In this document: positions 19,780 to 28,692 of the stretch, one piece after another
Layout of the letters: each line of letters begins with the position of its first letter
Position numbering within the stretch: position 1 is the first letter of the stretch
Assembly (NCBI GenBank): GCA_949316235.1
Contig: OX438744.1
Span: 41,087,278 to 41,151,277, forward strand
Origin: Oegoconia quadripuncta
Lineage: Eukaryota; Arthropoda; Insecta; Lepidoptera; Autostichidae
Direction: 5' to 3'
DNA length: 64,000 bases
The notes under the pieces: model-generated
Seen by the model: only the letters and a program-made list of their open reading frames with translations
Told to the model about the DNA's origin: nothing
The model's database searches: none
Translations under genes and position numbers: made by a program

Positions 19780-20420
19780 ACAAACAACGCCGGATTTTTT
19801 ACATCGCGGACGTGCCCCCACATAACTAAGTTTCATTCCAAAGCGTCCACCACTACACCCTACACCGTATGAAAATTACACTTCCAACACGTCCACCAAC
19901 GGTTCAACATCACGCCTCTTTCACAAGTTAGGTATACAACGAGCGATGTATGCAAAAGTTTACGAAGATAATATTCGCAATTGGGTGGGAGTGGATTCTG
20001 TGTATAAACAGCTCATTACGTTAAAGGCGCGTTCGACGCATGGCAATCAAACGGGTAAACATTTGTGTGCGCGAGTGTCCCGCATGGGCCGGTACAGTGT
20101 CGTGGACAAGTGGTCCGCTCGTTAGGTGATTGGTTATCGGGTACGGTCGGCCGCGCGTGTTAAACGTTGTTAATTTAGTCCGTATTGTTACGGGTCAGTC
20201 CGCGAACCAGACGCGTAGAATTCCAAATAAGCAATTTAAATTGTTTTAAAACTACGGTTCGCGTTATTTTCCTTTTGCACTCTGCTGTGAGTGAAATAAA
20301 TTCCGAGAGCGGGATTTAAAAGTCGGTTAGCTAACAGTAATAATAATGAATTTACGTATAACTGACGTATGTGTATTTGAATGCTCATTTTTAACTCCCG
20401 TCGTTAAACGACGGATGTAA
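19780..20420. other. non-repetitive, CpG-rich stretch
   Basis: No mobile element recognised. 20020-20290 is CpG-rich (GGCGCGTTCGACGCATGGC, CGGTCGGCCGCGCGTG) with an ATTGG box and a TCAGT initiator-like motif at about 20193. CTGCT|GTGAGTG near 20287 resembles a splice donor. A 5' exon on the plus strand is possible but no coding frame supports it. Confidence 0.25.
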
Positions 20421-20489
20421 TGTGTTTGACGGATGTTGTGTGTGTGTCCAATCTTTGTCCAGCCGTAGAGGACAACAATAATATAATAT

Positions 20490-20624
20490 ATAAATATAAA
20501 ATATCCTTGGACATATACAGATAGCGCCATCTAGTTCCACACTAAGCAACTAGGCTTGTGTAGTGGATACCAGATGGTTGATACACTACACAAATACATA
20601 TTTTTTTTGGTAAATAAATACATA
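20490..20624 (-). mobile_element. SINE-A, tail half (split by mariner)
   Basis: ATATCCTTGGACATATACAG, GCGCCATCTAGTTCCACAC and GATACCAGATGGTTGATACAC are the reverse SINE-A tail, which stops at AAATACATA. The rest resumes at 24112. Confidence 0.85.
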
Positions 20625-20762
20625 TACAGGGCGTCCCACGGCTATGCCACATGGAGGGAAAGTACCTTGAATTTTGTAGATGGAACATTTTACTGAAAGA
20701 AGACATTATTTTAATTTAAAAAACTATTTAAACTGCATTCATAGATTTTTAAATAAGTACAT

Positions 20763-20785
20763 GGTTGAACCGGGAATCGAACCCT
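20763..20785 (-). promoter_or_regulatory. Pol III B-box-like motif in mariner TIR
   Basis: The minus strand reads GGGTTCGATTCCCGG, a perfect match to the B-box consensus GGTTCGANTCC. The mirror copy is in the right arm (23952-23974). No convincing A-box lies at the usual distance. Confidence 0.4.
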
Positions 20786-21011
20786 TTATTTATAAAAAAA
20801 AAATTACCATGTAGTTTTATCATACCGATCGAAAGGCTTCATCATAAGGATTATTTTTTGCTAAATAACATAGTCTCAGAAATTAAAGGAAGACCATGAA
20901 TTTTAACATTAGATGTGCAATTTTGTTCAGAAAAATGGAAAGCTGACATTGCCGTAAGGACATACAACTGACATTATCATTACTGATACTAATTACCCAC
21001 TCGAGAAGTAG

Positions 21012-21069
21012 GTCATAAGCTTCATTAGCATCTATATTTATGATATCAGATGCTAATGAAGCTTATGAC
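21012..21069. repeat. perfect 22-bp inverted repeat at LINE 5' junction
   Basis: GTCATAAGCTTCATTAGCAT(CT) at 21012-21033 is the exact reverse complement of 21048-21069, with a 14-base spacer. The right arm is part of the RT reading frame; the left arm is outside it. Confidence 0.9.
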
Positions 21070-23245
21070 ACTTTTTACGAAATATTTAAGTTATTTTACG
21101 ACTTATGCTTTCCTGTCACCACAATGACAATGAGAAGCGTAAAAAGACCAAAATGGATCACTAGGGGTATTAGGCTTTGTATCAAAAGAAAACGTGAACT
21201 ACTATGGACTTATAGAAATTCACCTTCCAAAAATAATAAACAAAAACTTAACATACTAAGTAAAAAACTCAAGAAAATTATAAAATATACTCAAAAGACA
21301 CAAAATACTTATCAAATCAAAACTTCGCAAAATAAATCAAAAACAATTTGGTCATTAATAAATAGGACAAAGTATAACTACCCCAGGGATTCAGTATATA
21401 AAATTGCCACAGATCACGGGTTTATTACTGACCCAACAGCAATAGTAACAGCTTTTAACGATTATTTCATTGACAATCCAAATGTTGGGTGGGGTAGCGA
21501 CCATTTGGACATACCAAAGCAAAAAGTTAAAGTTAATCCCAGCTCTATATTCATGGGTCCGGTTTTAGAACAAGATATGTTTAATACCATAATGAACTTG
21601 AAAAATAAAAGGAGCGTAGGATACGACGGAATATCGACAATTGTTATTAAATATGTGGCACTCCATATTGCGAAACCGCTTTCTCACATTTTAAACTTGT
21701 GCTTTGTGAATGGTATTTTTCCGGACAAACTGAAGCATGTAATTGTAAAGCCTCTTTTCAAAAGCGAAAACAGAGAGCTAATGAAGAATTTCAGACCAAT
21801 TGCATTACTACCTGTCATATCGAAGGTGTTTGAGAGGATAATATATCGCAATATATATACGTTTCTTGAGAAAACTTGTGTTTTTGCAAATGAGCAAAAG
21901 GGATTCCGGAGAAACAAAACCATTGACGTTGTTTGCGGATGACAGTACCATAATTGTTAAATGTAATGGTGGCGGCAATTATGAATCTGATATTAATAAT
22001 GCTCTCGACAACGCTATACAGTGGCTTAATTATAATAAATTAGTTGTAAATTTGAAAAAAACCAAAGTTATGCATTTTTATCAACGAAAAGTGACAACAG
22101 GTTTACATGTAAAATATAATTATCAAGACATAAAAGATACTAAATCTACTAAGTTCCTAGGTATAACTATTGATAACAATCTTACTTGGAAGAAGCACAC
22201 AGAAATTGTGACCAATTGACTAAGTGCACAGGCTTATGCCCTTTACCAACTATCGAAAATCGTTGGTGTCGAAGCACTCTTGACAGCTTACTACGGGTTG
22301 GTAGAGTCAGTTCTCCGCTTCGGTGTTATATTTTGGGGCAACAGTAGTGAGAAACAAACTGTCTTCATTGCACAAAAAAGGTGCCTAAGAGCAATGTTCA
22401 GTTTACGAAGAACTGACAGCTGTAAACCCTATTTTAAAAAGCATAAGTTGCTTACACTTCCCTGTCTATACATATATGAGACAGCTGTATTTGTAAAAAC
22501 AAACCCTGATATGTTTAAAACTGTAGCAGAAACTCAAACCAGAACTCAACGCTCTGCAAGTCGTTTATGTCTCGTAAGCTCAAAAACTGCTTTAAAGCAC
22601 TCCAGTATCTTTTGCATGGCACCAAAAATTTTCAATAAACTGCCTAATGATGTTAAATGTATGACGATAAAGGAATTCAAAACCGGAATCAAGGCAATCT
22701 TAACTGACAAGTGCTACTATGCAATTAATGAGTTTTTGGCAGATAAATTGTAGAATTCTTTTGATGCTTTTTATGACATCTATACTTTTTATAACTTTTC
22801 ATGACATCAAATTTTTATGACATTTAAGTAGTTTTTATGACATTTAGTTTTTATGACATTTAGTTTTTATGACATTTAGTTTTTATGACATTTAGTTCTT
22901 ATGACATTTAGTTTTAATGACATCTCTATAATCAGTTATTGTTATATTATGAGTCAATTGGAAATTATTATTGTTACTGTTAAATTACTAATACTCTAAA
23001 CCTTTATTTTTAATAAGCAACATTTGAGCATCATCAATTATTGGCAGCGCATCTAAAAGCCCTTTTCATAGATTTATTTTTATTGTAGTTATAGTGTGTA
23101 GTGTATAAGCCTGAAGAGGCCAGATCCAGAGATCATCCCAAAATTATGTATATCTTTTTTTAACCTGGTTCTATGCACGAATAAACATTTCATTTCATTT
23201 CATTTCATTTCATTTCATTTCATTTCATTTCATTTCATTTCAGGT
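21034..23245 (+). pseudogene. CR1/Daphne-like non-LTR retrotransposon, broken
   Basis: The first frame (21040-21942) covers the region between endonuclease and RT (WITRGIRLCIKRKRELLWTY) and RT fingers (GYDGIS, NFRPIALLPVISKVFERIIY, GFRRNKT). It then jumps out of frame straight to FADDSTIIVK at about 21936, so roughly 130 residues including RT motifs A and B are deleted. The frame continues to IVTN, a TGA (22217-22219), and on through AYYGLVESVLRFGVIFWGNS to NEFLADKL and a stop at 22751. The 3' UTR has a 16-bp tandem array and a (CATTT)n tail. The endonuclease is absent (5' truncation). Without motif A the enzyme cannot work. Confidence 0.88.
22790..22925 (+). repeat. 16-bp tandem repeat in LINE 3' UTR
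   Basis: About six copies of TTTTTATGACATTTAG, the outer ones diverged (TTCTTATGACATTTAG, TTTTAATGACATC). It follows the RT stop codon and precedes the (CATTT)n tail at 23189-23241. Confidence 0.9.
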
Positions 23246-23349
23246 ATGCATCATTTCCCTATTATAATTTAAGTTCATGATAAAATGATAAAGAGATACG
23301 TAATTAGTAAGTAGGTACCTGGTTGTATGCCGTATCCTGAATCCGAAAA

Positions 23350-23809
23350 AAAACCGGGTCCTCTTAGTACATTTTTACGAAGGGCATCTCGATACGGACA
23401 GGTATTTAGAAATACTTGAGATTTTAAGAAATGAGATAAATAATCTTTCGGTAGCAGAACGACAAAACCTTACTTTTCAACAAAAGGGGCTCCGGCTCAT
23501 AACAGTAACAGAACAAAGGACTATCTCAATGAACATTTTCTTTCCTGGATCGTGACAAATGGACGAATAAGATGGCCGCCGAGATCCCCAGATCTAACCC
23601 CGTTAGATTTTTTTTTATGGGGTTATGTAAAAAATTTAGTTTACAAGAACCAGTGTCAAAGTGTCCACGAGCTACAAACAGAACTTCGACGTATTATTCT
23701 AAATATCCACCACAACATGATCAAAAAATCGACAGGGAGCGAAATAATCAAAAGAGTGCGACTTTGTATTGAACAGGATAGGACTCATTTTGAGCATTTG
23801 ATAAATTGA
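23350..23809 (+). pseudogene. mariner-like transposase, C-terminal half
   Basis: The frame before 23484 gives VLLVHFYEGHLDTDRYLEIL and RNEINNLSVAERQNLTFQQ. After a shift it continues GAPAHNSNRTKDYLNEHF, RIRWPPRSPDLTPLDFFLWG and CIEQDRTHFEHLIN, then a stop. The family's second catalytic aspartate should precede GAP; here CAACAA-AA-GGGGCTCCG shows that this codon has lost a base and changed, so the frameshift falls on the catalytic site. Spacing from that site to the last aspartate (TPLD) is about 40 residues, unlike classical mariner DD34D. The N-terminal half is missing. Two related copies are at 45729 and 63153. Confidence 0.85.
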
Positions 23810-24111
23810 TTAATTTTGTATTAAAAATGTTAAAATTCATGGTCTTCCTTTAATTTCTGACACTATGTTATTTAGCAAAAAATAATCCTTATGATGAAGC
23901 CTTTCGATCGGTATGATAAAACTACATGGTAATTTTTTCTTTATAAATAAAGGGTTCGATTCCCGGTTCAACCATGTACTTATTTAAAAATCTATGAATG
24001 CAGTTTAAATTGTTTTTTAAATTAAAATAATGTCTTCTTTCAGTAAAATGTTCCATCTACAAAATTCAAGGTACTTTCCCTCCATGTGGCATAGCCGTGG
24101 GACGCCCTGTA

Positions 24112-24243
24112 TAAATGAAAAACATTATAACTCGGGAACACATGTCTGTATTCATCATACAAACATATGCTCCTAGCGGGATTCGAACCCGCGACCTTTT
24201 GGTATAGCAGCAGAGTTTTTAACCACTACACCAAACAGGTCGT
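24112..24243 (-). mobile_element. SINE-A, head half (split by mariner)
   Basis: It resumes TAAATGAAAAACATTATAACTCGG, B-box GGTTCGAATCC (minus) and GACGACCTGTTTGGTGTAGTGG (minus). Joined with 20490-20624 it restores one full SINE-A in minus orientation. Confidence 0.88.
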
Positions 24244-24257
24244 CAACAATGATCAGG

Positions 24258-24335
24258 GTATCTGGCGCCGTTTCTTTTACCACAGATGGTTTCCATTTCC
24301 GAAGCGGTAGCAGCTTGGACATACTGACTGACAGA
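24258..24335 (+). mobile_element. LINE-I fragment
   Basis: GGCGCCGTTTCTTTTACCACAGATGG and CCGAAGCGGTAGCAGCTTGGACATACTG match LINE-I; it is cut before its tail and abuts a SINE-A tail. Confidence 0.6.
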
Positions 24336-24337
24336 TG

Positions 24338-24490
24338 GATGTTATGGATGTTTTTCATTTATATATGTATTTATTTACAAAAAAATGTATTTGCGTAGTT
24401 TATCAACCATCTGGTATCTATAATACAAGCCTAGTTGCTTAGTGTGGCACTAGGTGGTGCTATGTGTATGTGGACAGAAAGATAGTTATT
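24338..24490 (+). mobile_element. SINE-A tail fragment
   Basis: TTATGGATGTTTTTCATTTATATATG, ATCAACCATCTGGTATCTATAATAC and GTGGCACTAGGTGGTGCTATG; the tRNA-like head is missing. Confidence 0.75.
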
Positions 24491-24499
24491 ATTAATTAT

Positions 24500-24557
24500 T
24501 AGCCATCTGATGAAAATAGGTTCAACCGTTTCGATGAGATATATCCGGATAAAGACT

Positions 24558-24604
<47 letters not shown>

Positions 24605-24645
24605 AGGCAGTCAAACACACAACACCCATCGTTTTTTGTCGAGGG
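24500..24645. repeat. repeat fragment with (CA)n microsatellite
   Basis: An uninterrupted (CA)n tract lies at about 24558-24602. The flanks AAAGACTGGACACAC and CAAACACACAACACCCATCG resemble 50258-50305, so the microsatellite lies inside a dispersed repeat. Confidence 0.7.
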
Positions 24646-24649
24646 TTCG

Positions 24650-25160
24650 TGGAAGACTACACCTCTTCTATTCATTAATTCTGGGCGTTTTTCTTTAAGA
24701 GCCTGTTTCAGATTTTCTAATTGCTGACAGTAGACATCAGAATTAATCGTTTAGCCATGTGGCAAAAGCTTCCAGTCACACACAACGTGACTTTGTTCGG
24801 AGTGGGGCCAGGCTTTGGGACTATTTGCTATGGCTCACCTCGTTTAGACCAAGATCGTTTTCGAACATTGTTATCGTAGGACTCACTTCTCATTGACTGT
24901 TACTATTCTTTTCAAAAACGGGTCGATTTCATTTCGTTTGAGCCACGTTTCGCAGATGGAAATCCTGTTCATCAAGTTTCTGTCACTCAAATCGTGCGGT
25001 ACCCAAATATCTAGCTTTTTCACATAATGCAAGTGATCCAAAACTGTTGAGTGGTGAATGCCAAGCTCTTCTGCAATTCGGTGACTGTTTAAATGTCGAT
25101 ATTCTTCAATTTTTTTCAATAATGAAACTCAAAATTCATGCATTCAGAAAGGCCGCTAAC
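24650..25160 (-). pseudogene. classical mariner transposase relic (SETMAR-like)
   Basis: The minus-strand frame 25119-24883 reads EYRHLNSHRIAEELGIHHST (second helix-turn-helix), then KLDIWVPHDLSDRNLMNRIS and WLKRNEIDPFLKRIVTVNEK followed by TGA where the family has GDEKW. Downstream, in shifted frames, pieces such as LLPHG, CQQLENLKQALKEKRPELMN and RRGVVFHEPS can be read; a segment around the second catalytic aspartate is lost and the copy ends at the (CA)n tract. It has stops and deletions, so it is dead. It belongs to the same broad family as 51838-52115, which carries the N-terminal part. Confidence 0.85.
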
Positions 25161-25164
25161 TTTT

Positions 25165-25685
25165 CCGACTACCTAATAAAATGATGCTTTATATATAACT
25201 ATGGAGTTAATCATTGCGAAATTGTGACGCGTGTTTCTACGTCTTGCGTCAACCTGGATGAAGCGCTTCACTCAATTAATCGCTTCTTCGTTCTTAATAT
25301 TACTTTGTTATTCATGTACAACGGCACTAATTATATTTATCTACAATATGGAGCATCCTCGCGCTGAAGTAGCCCCCTCCCTTTCCCCGATCCCAACCCA
25401 ACTTGGTCATTAATTATATCTGGTACCAAGCAACAACGTCACTCATTTAATTAGCATTTAATATAAATCGCTAATGTATTTATTAGACAATACAAGTGTA
25501 TAATGTAGCCGTAAGTAAAGACAAATAGCGGTGAGAATGTTTAACATAATGTTAGCGCAAAAGAAAATGGATACAGTTATGTACATAAGGGTATAGATAG
25601 ATATATTGTAGGTAAACATACTAATGTCTCATCGACTGTGTCAAAATGGGTCGGAGTTAGCGCTTGATCTCAAGTAAATTGATGA
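25165..25685. other. no feature recognised
   Basis: AT-rich with one GC patch (25340-25400). No repeat or gene was assigned. Confidence 0.3.
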
Positions 25686-25689
25686 GCCA

Positions 25690-25790
25690 GTTTGGCTAGG
25701 TGGTCACGTTAGGATCTCAATCACACCTGATGTTAAGGGAAGATGAGGTCGAAGGTGGAAGCGTACTGACCCGGAAACCTCAACACGAGG
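25690..25790 (-). mobile_element. SINE-C tail fragment
   Basis: CTCAATCACACCTGATGTTAAGG, GATGAGGTCGAAGGTGGAAGC and TACTGACCCGGAAACCTCA are reverse SINE-C. It passes directly into a SINE-B tail. Confidence 0.7.
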
Positions 25791-25945
25791 GGTAAATGTT
25801 TGTATGATGAATACGAACATTTATTTCCGAGTCATGGATGTTTATATAAATATTTATGTATGTTTATCCATTATCTAGTATCCATAGCGCAAGCTGTGCT
25901 TAGTTTGGGACTAGATGATTGGTGTAAGTGTCCGAAATATTTACT
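25790..25945 (+). mobile_element. SINE-B tail
   Basis: GAGGGGTAAATGTTTGTATGATG to TTGGTGTAAGTGTCCGAAAT. The head is replaced by the SINE-C piece. Confidence 0.75.
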
Positions 25946-26050
25946 ATTATTATTATTCTTTATTGTACAACAATAAGAAACATAAGAAAAATAAGAAAAA
26001 GGGGACAGTACAATTTGATCTCTTCCAGGCAGGTACTTAAATAAAATACT
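25945..26050 (-). mobile_element. LINE-F-related 3' end
   Basis: TTATTATTATTCTTTATTGTACAACA and GATCTCTTCCAGGCAGG correspond to the LINE-F 3' UTR on the minus strand with a (AATAA)n tail. Confidence 0.5.
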
Positions 26051-26215
26051 GAATTATATTAATAATGACCAATGAAATGATTTCTTCATTATCTAAGTTT
26101 TGGCATCAACGATACATAGGGTTGCCATAACTTCTAGAAGTCAATACGGGACGTTTTCTTTTCTGATGTCTAAAACTCGAACCTAAGACATTCAATACCG
26201 ACACGCGGCTTTTGA

Positions 26216-26500
26216 CATACATACATACATACATACATACATACATACATACATACATACATAATGTCACGCCTGTTTCCCGTAGGGGTAGGCATAACTC
26301 GGGTACACATGTCCGTATTCATCCCACAATAATATGCCCCTAGCGGGATTCGAACCCATAGTATAGCGGTCAGAGTTGCTAACCACTACACCACACAGGT
26401 CCACAAAGGTGAATGCTACAGTGTCTCTTAAATTTACACATCTGTGTTGATATTAATTGTTGAAGATACATACATACATACATACATACATAATGTCACG
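26216..26500. repeat. duplicated (CATA)n units around a SINE-A piece
   Basis: (CATA)n at 26216-26262 and again at 26466-26492 are each followed by ATAATGTCACGCCTGTTTCCC. Between them (26294-26400) is a minus-strand SINE-A head with an internal deletion, plus about 70 bases (AGGTCCACAAAGGTGAATGC..) that also flank the SINE-A at 60840-60908. Confidence 0.75.
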
Positions 26501-26690
26501 CCTGTTTCCCATTGGGGTAGGCAGAGACCACAGACTTCCACTTGCTACTATCCTGACACAGCTCTTCTGCTTCCTTCACTCTCATAAGGTTGTTCATACA
26601 TGCTCGTCGGTTTAGGGTACTCTTGACTTGGCCTTTCTTTAAGACGTCCCCGATTTGATCATGGTACGTTCACCGTGGTCTTCCCCTACC
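26499..26690 (-). pseudogene. LINE RT C-terminal fragment
   Basis: The minus strand reads DQIGDVLKKGQVKSTLNRRA, CMNNLMRVKEAEELC and SSKWKSVVSAYPNGKQA then a stop, without interruption for about 55 codons. An upstream TGA breaks it at 26671-26673. This is a known C-terminal signature of a lepidopteran non-LTR element whose tail is (TATG)n, which explains the adjoining CATA array. Clade not certain. Confidence 0.7.
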
Positions 26691-27014
26691 AACACTACCA
26701 TCCACATTCGCTTTGTATATCTCTTTCGTAAGTCTTCTTTCATTCATCCTCTCCTTTTGAACTATGTTATATTATATTTAACTACTTTTGCACGTACGTG
26801 TACGTACTATGAGTTTTCTAACAGATGGGTATTGATCTGATTAGGTTTGATCTCCACAGTAGTGGCTATAGCTATAGCAATCGCGTCCCTCGCCTCTCTA
26901 TTCTATTTCTGTATTTTGTCGAAATACGGTACAAATACGGGACATATAGTAATACGGGACGGGATGGTCAAATACGGTGACAGTCCCGTATATACGGGAC
27001 GTATGGCAACCCTA

Positions 27015-27115
27015 ACGATACAGGCTTAGCCTAGTGTGGATGTTACAGCTAAGGTATAATTATGTATACTTATTTTTGGTAAATATCTTGTCCTAACTTG
27101 CCTTGTCGTGTCTTA
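27015..27115 (+). mobile_element. LINE-L 3' end
   Basis: ACGATACAGGCTTAGCCTAG, TGTGGATGTTACAGC and ATTTTTGGTAAATATCTTG match the reverse of 17790-17880. The hAT element sits exactly in this copy. Confidence 0.65.
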
Positions 27116-27119
27116 TCTA

Positions 27120-27905
27120 TTTATACATAAGTTGTCCCAGGTCTTGTACGGCCGGAAGGGTCCCAAGTAGGTGTTTGCGCTAACTAGAGGTCAAGTACCA
27201 ACCCGTTGTGCATTAGAAAAATGAAATTCGTGTAATTCATGTTTACTGGTGACCCAACTCCTAATTACGAACAACTTTCCACTAGCAACCAAAGCCGAAT
27301 TCATCAGAAAATTTTAGGACTTCCATATTAAAGGTTGTTTCAGAATGGTTTACTTTGTATGGTCAGATCCCGCCTCCACACTCCTCCCACTGTAACTCCC
27401 GTAAGCCAGGATCAACAGTGGTACTCGACACGGCGCCTACTGCAGGTAGACGGTGCCCTACGTGATTCTATTGCTACCTTGGACCCCAGGCTAATTAAAG
27501 AAAGGAACAGGGTGTGTAAGTAGGAAAAGAAGTTTCCCACTTCCCCCCTCGGGAAATGGCAGTGTAGCCAATGAAATGCAAACGGCAGTAATGCCAACCC
27601 TATGGGGAATGAGGTCGAGTGAAGCTCGGCCCCCTGCTTTGTATCCACCACGGACTGCGCCTAGATGCAGTGAGCTGGACGGCAGCAGAAGGCTAGTAAT
27701 TATTTCGTCTTTCGTCGAAATTGTGTCTGTTCGAGACCAGGTCGTTGTAGAACTACTAAATTTAGACCGTCAAGCATAAGTTCACGTTCCTCCCTCCAGT
27801 TTACACACTCCCACAAAATGTGATGTTGATGACTTTGTATGGGCAATCGAAATTTTTTTGATCGAACTTGACTAATGGGAATAACACGAATTCGAATTCA
27901 ACTTT
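27120..27905. other. mostly unassigned; SINE-C end at 27186-27225
   Basis: GAGGTCAAGTACCAACCCGTTGTGCATTAGAAAAA (27186-27220) is a SINE-C 3' end. 27330-27780 is GC-richer and has open frames on both strands (for example 27335-27523), and CCCTCGGGAAATGGCAGTGTAGCC looks repeat-like. I do not recognise a protein family. Confidence 0.3.
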
Positions 27906-27909
27906 CTTT

Positions 27910-28060
27910 TTTTTTTCGCGGCTAAACGCATTAAGCGTACCGCTCGCCGTGGGTACGGCGAGACGGTTATGTGGGACTCCTCTCCCTATCGGGAGGGATA
28001 CCCACTAAAACCCCGCGGTGACCTTCTTCGGCAGTAGGGAGGATTCAAATTCACCCTATG
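27910..28060 (-). mobile_element. non-LTR 3' UTR with poly(A)
   Basis: The minus strand reads CACCGCGGGGTTTTAGTGGG, TATCCCTCCCGATAGGGAGAGG, CCGTACCCACGGCGAGCGGTACG, TTAATGCGTTTAGCCGCG then poly(A). Two small hairpins (CCCTCCCGATAGGG; GTACCCACGGCGAGCGGTAC) are present. Such UTRs are typical of lepidopteran R1-type LINEs, but the coding part is missing. Confidence 0.55.
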
Positions 28061-28339
28061 AATCATAGTAAAGTTGCATAGTTTGTTGTGACAAGCATCC
28101 CAGGTGGTGTCGAGGAAGTTTGGACGAGCGTTTCGAGTTGGATGACCGCGAACACAACCACACACCGTGCGACTCCATTCGAAATGAAAACTATCATTAC
28201 ACTGAACATTCTGTTAACATTGTACGACATGTTAATATCATGTAACGGCTATTGATTAATTGGAAAACAGAACATGTGCTACTCGTAGTTTCCCATTTTT
28301 ATGGCGCAGATGGTACTCAATGCGTATATTTTTTAGAGA

Positions 28340-28690
28340 TTTTTTTTTGATTGACTGGATTCGCGTTTAACCACAATCTCACCTGATGGAAAGTGACGAT
28401 GTGGTCGAAGATGAAGCACGCGATCCCAGTAAATGCCTATTCACTCTGCTCTTGAAGATCCCAAGGTTGTAGGATTCAGGAAAGACTGACGCCGGAAGGA
28501 AGTTCCATGCCTTGGCTGTTCGGATGATGAATGAAGAATCGAACTTCTTAGTGCGAATGTTCGGTATATTAGGGTACTTTAAAACGTTACATCTGTAATG
28601 AAAGTTGGTCTGAGTATTTTGATCAAAGGTCTTTAACAAAAGGAATTTGGTATAAGACGATCCAACCGTACCTTCCTCGTCACCCATGGT
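28340..28690 (-). pseudogene. non-LTR RT C-terminus with poly(A)
   Basis: The minus-strand frame 28687-28379 includes FHYRCNVLKYPNIPNIRTKK, FDSSFIIRTAKAWNFLPASV and FPESYNLGIFKSRVNRHLLG, then a stop. The family signature RTAxxWNxLPxxVFPxxYN..FKxRVNRHL is clear. The 3' UTR GAGATTGTGGTTAAACGCG leads to a poly(A) at 28340-28352. It is 5'-truncated. Related ends: 33150-33266, 36672-36990, 51045-51135. Confidence 0.8.
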
Positions 28691-28692
28691 TC

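Larger units (their letters stand above)
20627..24109 (-). mobile_element. mariner-like (IS630-Tc1-mariner) element with long TIRs
   Basis: Near-identical terminal inverted repeats of about 283 bp run 20627-20909 and 23827-24109, starting CAGGGCGTCCCACGGCTATG. The flanking TA on both sides (20625-20626, 24110-24111) is the expected target duplication. The interior holds a broken transposase (23350-23809) and a non-LTR copy (about 21012-23245). The arms differ at only a few positions, so the insertion is fairly young. Strand is arbitrary because the transposase runs on plus. Confidence 0.9.
26117..27014. mobile_element. hAT-type non-autonomous element
   Basis: Ends TAGGGTTGCCAT (26117) and ATGGCAACCCTA (27014) are perfect inverted repeats, with ACGGGAC-rich subterminal sequence on both sides. 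ACGATACA is duplicated exactly on each flank (26109-26116, 27015-27022), the 8-bp target duplication expected of hAT. No hAT transposase is present. The interior is filled with a (CATA)n array, a SINE-A piece and a LINE C-terminus. Confidence 0.8.

Noticed and set aside
20020..20290. Host 5' exon with GTGAGTG donor
   Set aside because: Composition and an initiator-like motif are suggestive, but no coding frame or matching acceptor could be identified, so no exon was called.
22790..22925. CRISPR-like array (regular short repeats)
   Set aside because: Repeats are contiguous with no spacers, lie in a LINE 3' UTR, and the genome is eukaryotic.
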